The position numbers and the translations under genes are program-made. From assembly GCA_947626725.1 (NCBI GenBank), contig CANQTI010000083.1, positions 1-8,214 of the forward strand: a stretch of DNA of 8,214 nt. The letters are read 5' to 3'. This DNA is from an uncultured Eisenbergiella sp. Lineage in GTDB: Bacteria > Bacillota > Clostridia > Lachnospirales > Lachnospiraceae. Positions 5,066 through 8,214 of the stretch are shown one piece after another (the first letter of the stretch is position 1; the number at the start of each line of letters is the position of its first letter). Below the pieces are notes generated by a model, which was not told where the DNA came from, did not search any database, and saw nothing but the letters and a program-made list of their open reading frames with translations.

Positions 5066-5605
5066 TCAACTCCCAAAAAAGATTTCTTCTGTTTTCCCGT
5101 TTCCCGTCATCCGCCCCCGCTCATAATAGGGTTCTCTTTGCAGATATTCCATGATCTGCATGATGAATTCCATGTTGGTCGGCCTTCTGTATTCCCGTCG
5201 ATCGTAGCCAAATACCGCTCGCTGTGCTTCCGGTCTTCCCAGTTCCCAGGAAACTTCTATCGCATGACGAATCGCGTGCTCCACCCTGTCAGACGATGTC
5301 CGATGGATCTTCGCTACCGACGGATACAGGCGTTTTGTGATTCCGTCCAATTCTTCCCGATTCTCCATACACAGAAGAATCGCTGTCCGTAAATACTGAT
5401 ATCCTTTGAGTTTAGGTCGGATTCCAAATTGGATGAACAGTTCCGTCAGCCGTCCTTCCATATTAGACCTGACCTGTTCCGCACTGTTCTTTTGCTGGCC
5501 AAAGGTGAGAACAACTTTCAGATCCTGCGCCTCCCGCAGCAATTCCGTCAGCATTCCGAATTCTACACTGTTTTCCAACAGCACCCGTTTTTCAGCCGCC
5601 TCCAT
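5066..5605 (-). CDS. Spo0A C-terminal-domain protein lacking the receiver domain
   Basis: A 179-residue probable DNA-binding regulator. Residues about 52-156 match the Spo0A effector domain: FGIRPKLKGYQYLRTAI (60-76), GITKRLYPSVAKIH (88-101), the recognition-helix segment RVEHAIRHAIEVSW (107-120), nearly identical to RVERAIRHAIEVAW of B. subtilis Spo0A, then FGYDRREYRRPTNMEFI (132-148). Spo0A is normally about 265 residues with an N-terminal phosphoacceptor receiver. Here only some 50 unrelated, partly helical residues precede the domain, so Asp phosphorylation cannot control it. The last 20 residues (PYYERGRMTGNG onward) are a polar tail. A strong AAGGAGG sits 6 nt before ATG 5605, which rules out a start that would include a receiver. 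It is divergent from the XRE gene. By analogy it may bind 0A-box sites and mimic or compete with Spo0A. No terminator is evident before the CAP promoter. Confidence 0.93.
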   Translation of the reverse strand: MEAAEKRVLLENSVEFGMLTELLREAQDLKVVLTFGQQKNSAEQVRSNMEGRLTELFIQFGIRPKLKGYQYLRTAILLCMENREELDGITKRLYPSVAKIHRTSSDRVEHAIRHAIEVSWELGRPEAQRAVFGYDRREYRRPTNMEFIMQIMEYLQREPYYERGRMTGNGKTEEIFFGS

Positions 5606-5793
5606 TTTTCTCCTCCTTAATTGTTTGATAATTCATCTCTATATCTATATTTTATCAGATAACTTATAAAATGAAAGGTCTTGCATGGCGCCAAATTTCT
5701 ATTTTTTCACATTTCATGTGCCTTTTATGGCATTTTGTAGAATAAACAGATGACTGCGGGCCGAAAACACCACGCAACGAGGAGGGTTAAGAC
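5606..5793. promoter_or_regulatory. Divergent regulatory region between the Spo0A-like and XRE genes
   Basis: This 188-bp gap holds both 5' regions. Inverted repeats seen are TTATC-A-GATAA (5652-5662) nested in ATTTTAT/ATAAAAT arms (5649-5672), the palindrome TGGCGCCA (5686-5693), CACAT-TTC-ATGTG (5708-5720) and TGCC-N6-GGCA (5719-5732). TTTGTAGAA at 5734-5742 matches the Spo0A box TTTGTCRAA at 8 of 9 positions. On the minus strand TAAAAT (5649-5654) is a possible -10, but its -35 is poor. On the plus strand TAGAAT (5738-5743) is a possible -10 overlapping the box, also with a weak -35. Weak core promoters plus several operator-like repeats suggest activator or repressor control. Confidence 0.5.
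5734..5742 (+). promoter_or_regulatory. Spo0A-box-like site upstream of the XRE gene
   Basis: TTTGTAGAA differs from the Spo0A consensus TTTGTCRAA only at the sixth base (A for C). It overlaps a candidate plus-strand -10 (TAGAAT) and lies 51 bp before the XRE start codon. A single site with one mismatch can occur by chance in AT-rich DNA; its interest comes from the adjacent Spo0A-domain gene. Confidence 0.4.
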
Positions 5794-6135
5794 ATGGGTG
5801 AAGTCATTCATTCAAAACTGGAAAATGAAATCCTAACGGAAAAAGTTATCGACAACATCTGCCGCGAACTGGCCCTGCGAAGCTGGTCACTGAAAACGCT
5901 GGCGGACAGAGCGGATCTGCCCTACGAAACGGTCAAGAAACTGCTGAACAGAAAAATCGCCAGGCCATCCTTTATCTGCATATGGCAGATTGCCAATGCC
6001 TTCGGCTGTTCCATGGACAGTCTGGCCGGGCGCAGCGATCCCTCCCGGATCGCGCTGGATCAGATATCGGAAAACACATCCGAACTGCTCCGCCTTATTT
6101 CCAATATTCGCATTCTTTCTGGTCATACAGATTAA
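5794..6135 (+). CDS. XRE-family helix-turn-helix transcriptional regulator
   Basis: A 113-residue small DNA-binding protein with a single Cro/C1-type HTH at about residues 19-78. The visible helices include WSLKTLADRADLPYETVKKLL (31-51, scaffold and recognition helices) and FICIWQIANAFGCSMDSLAG (60-79, the usual closing helices). The C-terminal 30 residues (ISENTSELLRLISNIRIL) form an amphipathic helix that could dimerise. No ligand-binding or peptidase domain is present. AGGAGGG lies 7 nt upstream of the ATG. It is divergent from the Spo0A-domain gene and is followed by no obvious terminator, only a pyrimidine-rich stretch. Autoregulation through the inverted repeats in the divergent gap is a reasonable inference; the target genes are unknown. 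Confidence 0.92.
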   Translation: MGEVIHSKLENEILTEKVIDNICRELALRSWSLKTLADRADLPYETVKKLLNRKIARPSFICIWQIANAFGCSMDSLAGRSDPSRIALDQISENTSELLRLISNIRILSGHTD

Positions 6136-6235
6136 ATCATAAATTCAGCGCCCGCAGTCTTTTCCCTCCCAATCCGCGCCGCATACCCTTTAGACGTGTT
6201 CTCTCCCCATTTCCCTCTCATCTTTTATATTTTGT
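6136..6235. other. Pyrimidine-rich intergenic stretch after the XRE gene
   Basis: The plus strand here is strongly C/T biased, especially 6160-6226 (TTTTCCCTCCC, CTCTCCCC, TTCCCTCTC), with no hairpin plus T-run terminator and no ORF with a ribosome-binding site. A C-rich, G-poor transcript of this kind would suit Rho-dependent termination of the XRE message, but that is conjecture. Confidence 0.35.
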
Positions 6236-6264
6236 TTGAATAAAGAAACAATATATGATAAAAT
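6236..6264 (+). promoter_or_regulatory. Sigma-A promoter of the FAD-dependent oxidoreductase gene
   Basis: TTGAAT (6236-6241), a 17-nt spacer and TAAAAT (6259-6264) give a good vegetative promoter, with transcription from about 6271. The leader of some 77 nt contains a 5-bp hairpin (ACCGC/GCGGT at 6309-6322) and an in-line hexacodon ORF at 6282-6302 without a convincing ribosome-binding site. Confidence 0.7.
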
Positions 6265-6347
6265 GGATAAACAGTGAGAAAATGTATTCCCGCTATTTCT
6301 GAACATACACCGCAGACGCGGTCATCGTGGAAAGGAAATCAGTTCAC

Positions 6348-7901
6348 ATGAAAAAGGCCCTTGTCATAGGAGCCGGGCCGGCCGGTCTGACCGCCGCCTA
6401 CGAACTTCTGAAACAATCGAACGAATTTGAAGTAACCGTACTGGAAGAGAGCCAATATATGGGCGGTATCTCCAGAACCGTCAATTACAAAGGCAACCGG
6501 ATGGACATGGGCGGCCATCGCTTCTTCTCCAAGGTTCCCGCGGTAAATGAATGGTGGGAGCAGATGCTGCCGGAACAGGGCAGTCCCGCCTGGGATGATA
6601 TTGCGCTTTCCCGCCCTGTACCTCTGAAAGCGGGCGGTCCCGATCCCGAAAAGCAGGATCGGGTCATGCTCAACCGCAACCGGGTTTCCCGCATTTACTA
6701 CGACCAGAAATTTTTCGACTACCCCATCAGCCTGAAATGGGAAACCTTTGCCAATATGGGGCTGTGGACGGACATCGTCGCGGGGTTCAGCTACCTCGCC
6801 TCCGTCCTGCACAAGCGGGAAGAAAAATCCCTGGAGGATTTTTACATCAACCGTTTCGGCCGGAAGCTCTATTCGATGTTTTTCGAACATTATACGGAAA
6901 ATCTCTGGGGGCGCCATCCCAGTGAGATCGACCCGAGCTGGGGTGCGCAGCGCGCCAAAGGACTTTCCGTTCTGGCCATCATCAAGGACATGTTCGGCAA
7001 GCTCCTTCCCCATAAAAAGAGCCGCCATGTGGAAACTTCCCTGATCGAATCCTTTCGCTACCCTAAACTGGGACCCGGTCAGCTCTGGGATGTGACGGCC
7101 GCCGAGGTGGAAAAAATGGGAGGCCGCATTTTAAGGAACTGCAGGGTGGTTTCTTTTGAAAAGAACGCGGACAACCATATCACCGCCCTCACCTATGAGC
7201 ACGAAGGCCAGACGATCCGGATGGAAGGGGATGTTTTCATTTCCTCCATGCCGGTCAAGGACCTGGTCGGCGGCATGAACGATGTGCCGGAAAAGGAAGC
7301 GGCCATCGCCGCAGGGCTTCCCTACCGGGACTATCGGACGCTGGGCGTGCTGATCCCGCGGCTGAACCTGAAGAACAAAACAAAGATCAAAACCATCGGC
7401 AATATCGTTCCGGACAACTGGATCTACGTCCATGACCGCACCGTGAAGCTGGGACGCCTGCAAATCTACAACAACTGGTCTCCCTATATGGTGGTAGATC
7501 TGGAGCACACGGTCTGGGTCGGTCTGGAATATTTCTGCTCAGAAGGGGATGAGCTCTGGAATCTGTCGGATGAGGAATTCTCCAGATTCGGCGTTTCCGA
7601 AATGGTGAAAATGGGGCTGATCGACCGGGCGGAGGACGTAATCGACACGCATGCGGAGTCAGTGAAAAAAGCCTATCCGGCCTATTTCGATACCTATTCC
7701 GAAATGGATACGCTGATCGCCTGGCTGAACACCATAGACAATCTCTACTGCGTGGGCCGCAACGGGCAGCACCGCTACAATAATATCGACCATTCCATGT
7801 GCACCTCCTTCGAAGCGGTACACAACATTGTGAACGGACTTTCTGACCGCTCCAATATCTGGAGTGTAAATACCGAAAAGGAATATCACGAATCCAAATG
7901 A
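6348..7901 (+). CDS. FAD-dependent oxidoreductase/mutase-like protein (NAD(P)-binding Rossmann, COG1232 type)
   Basis: A 517-residue flavoprotein of the protoporphyrinogen oxidase / UDP-galactopyranose mutase-like superfamily. It starts with the dinucleotide-binding motif VIGAGPAGLTAAYEL (6-20), ending in the acidic VLEES (31-35). Next come GGISRTV (39-45) and MDMGGHRFF (52-60), the flavin-contacting region. The middle (about 120-240) is substrate-domain-like, with YPISLKW and ENLWGRHPSEIDPSWGAQR. The closing FAD motif is LYCVGRNGQHRYNNIDHSM (467-485). Proteins like this often accompany glycosyltransferase and polysaccharide loci and may act on nucleotide or lipid-linked sugars, but no substrate can be named from sequence. 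I chose ATG 6348: the Rossmann strand begins at once and AAAGGA lies about 11 nt upstream. A GTG at 6327 would add seven residues without a ribosome-binding site. It is monocistronic, ending at a strong terminator. Confidence 0.9.
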   Translation: MKKALVIGAGPAGLTAAYELLKQSNEFEVTVLEESQYMGGISRTVNYKGNRMDMGGHRFFSKVPAVNEWWEQMLPEQGSPAWDDIALSRPVPLKAGGPDPEKQDRVMLNRNRVSRIYYDQKFFDYPISLKWETFANMGLWTDIVAGFSYLASVLHKREEKSLEDFYINRFGRKLYSMFFEHYTENLWGRHPSEIDPSWGAQRAKGLSVLAIIKDMFGKLLPHKKSRHVETSLIESFRYPKLGPGQLWDVTAAEVEKMGGRILRNCRVVSFEKNADNHITALTYEHEGQTIRMEGDVFISSMPVKDLVGGMNDVPEKEAAIAAGLPYRDYRTLGVLIPRLNLKNKTKIKTIGNIVPDNWIYVHDRTVKLGRLQIYNNWSPYMVVDLEHTVWVGLEYFCSEGDELWNLSDEEFSRFGVSEMVKMGLIDRAEDVIDTHAESVKKAYPAYFDTYSEMDTLIAWLNTIDNLYCVGRNGQHRYNNIDHSMCTSFEAVHNIVNGLSDRSNIWSVNTEKEYHESK

Positions 7902-7922
7902 CGCCGGATCCTTCCCGCGCGC

Positions 7923-7960
7923 AAAAAAACGGACGCCTCTTTCTGGCGTCCGTCTTCTTT
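7923..7960. terminator. Bidirectional Rho-independent terminator between convergent genes
   Basis: A perfect 9-bp stem ACGGACGCC (7929-7937) / GGCGTCCGT (7945-7953) closes a 7-nt loop. The plus-strand side continues CTTCTTTTCTTTT and the minus-strand side has a run of seven Ts (7923-7929). It therefore serves both the oxidoreductase gene on the plus strand and the radical SAM gene on the minus strand. Confidence 0.93.
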
Positions 7961-8028
7961 TCTTTTACAAGGGTCTTGTGGCTTTTGCCGCCGGCGTTCC
8001 CTATTTCCCGTTCAATCCGTTCTCTCAA

Positions 8029-8214
8029 TCATTTCTTGTTTTTCCGAAGCACTTCTTTCGCGATATCCGTGCGCAACTTCGTGTCTATAAAATCACAGTG
8101 CTTGCAGAACGGCCAGTTCTGGCGTCCGTCCTTCACTGCCTGGCGCAGCATCCGATACCGCTGACTGTTCCAGGCATCCTTCAATGAAATCTCGTTGAGA
8201 TCGCCGAAATCCGT
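8029..8214 (-). CDS. Radical SAM/SPASM-domain protein, C-terminal end (partial)
   Basis: The last 61 codons of a minus-strand gene that begins beyond the right edge, ending at TGA 8029-8031. The reading frame opens at 8214 with TDFGDLNEISLKDAWNSQRY, then MLRQAVKDG, then PFCKHCDF, and closes with a basic tail EVLRKNKK. The pattern of a G-x-L-x-E-x-S-L-x-x-A-W-N motif followed by R-x-L and a CxxC pair is the typical end of a SPASM domain, where the cysteines bind an auxiliary iron-sulfur cluster. The catalytic CxxxCxxC of the radical SAM core would lie outside the window, so neither the substrate nor the enzyme class can be decided. Its transcript should end at the shared terminator 70 nt downstream. 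Confidence 0.8.
   Translation of the reverse strand, partial: TDFGDLNEISLKDAWNSQRYRMLRQAVKDGRQNWPFCKHCDFIDTKLRTDIAKEVLRKNKK

Noticed and set aside
6339..7028. Minus-strand open frame of about 229 codons inside the oxidoreductase gene
   Set aside because: A mirror frame of a GC-rich gene with no ribosome-binding site and no recognisable domain.
7387..8028. Long minus-strand open frame (about 213 codons) running from the radical SAM gap into the oxidoreductase gene
   Set aside because: It crosses the strong bidirectional terminator and is antisense to the FAD enzyme, with Arg/Cys/Ser-rich composition and no family resemblance.

Overview
The window looks like chromosomal DNA from a spore-forming Clostridia species, most probably Lachnospiraceae. 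The reasons are the style of its metallophosphoesterase, RdgB and RlmL-type proteins, a conserved 128-residue protein I recognise only from that family, a Spo0A-type DNA-binding protein, consensus sigma-A promoters with strong AGGAGG ribosome-binding sites, and tRNA genes that do not encode CCA. The assignment rests on protein resemblance alone.

Layout, left to right. Positions 3-231 hold a minus-strand tRNA-Pro(TGG), tRNA-Gly(TCC) operon with a perfect consensus promoter. Positions 318-2852 hold a minus-strand housekeeping operon, transcribed as rlmL-like RNA methyltransferase, then rdgB, then a YfcE-type phosphoesterase, from a TTGACA/TAAAAT promoter with a 17-bp direct repeat upstream. Positions 3004-3264 hold an Asn-rich 46-codon gene with a very strong ribosome-binding site, a sporulation-type (sigma F/G-like) promoter and its own terminator. 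Positions 3379-3765 encode a conserved protein of unknown function. Positions 3856-4190 hold tRNA-Arg(ACG), with two terminators in series after it and an array of regularly spaced A-tracts before its promoter. Positions 4206-4967 hold a complete single-gene unit for a CAP-domain lipoprotein.

Positions 5066-5605 encode a Spo0A-family protein with the C-terminal DNA-binding domain but no receiver domain. It diverges from an XRE-type regulator (5794-6135). The 188-bp gap between them holds several inverted repeats and a near-match to the Spo0A box. Positions 6236-7901 hold a promoter and a large FAD-dependent oxidoreductase of the UDP-galactopyranose mutase / protoporphyrinogen oxidase-like superfamily. 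A bidirectional terminator separates it from the 3' end of a convergent radical SAM/SPASM gene that runs off the right edge.

Most genes here are ordinary housekeeping genes. The parts most likely to be undescribed are the receiver-less Spo0A / XRE divergent pair and the Asn-rich small gene behind a forespore-type promoter. Together they suggest sporulation-linked regulation, but no complete new multi-gene system is visible.
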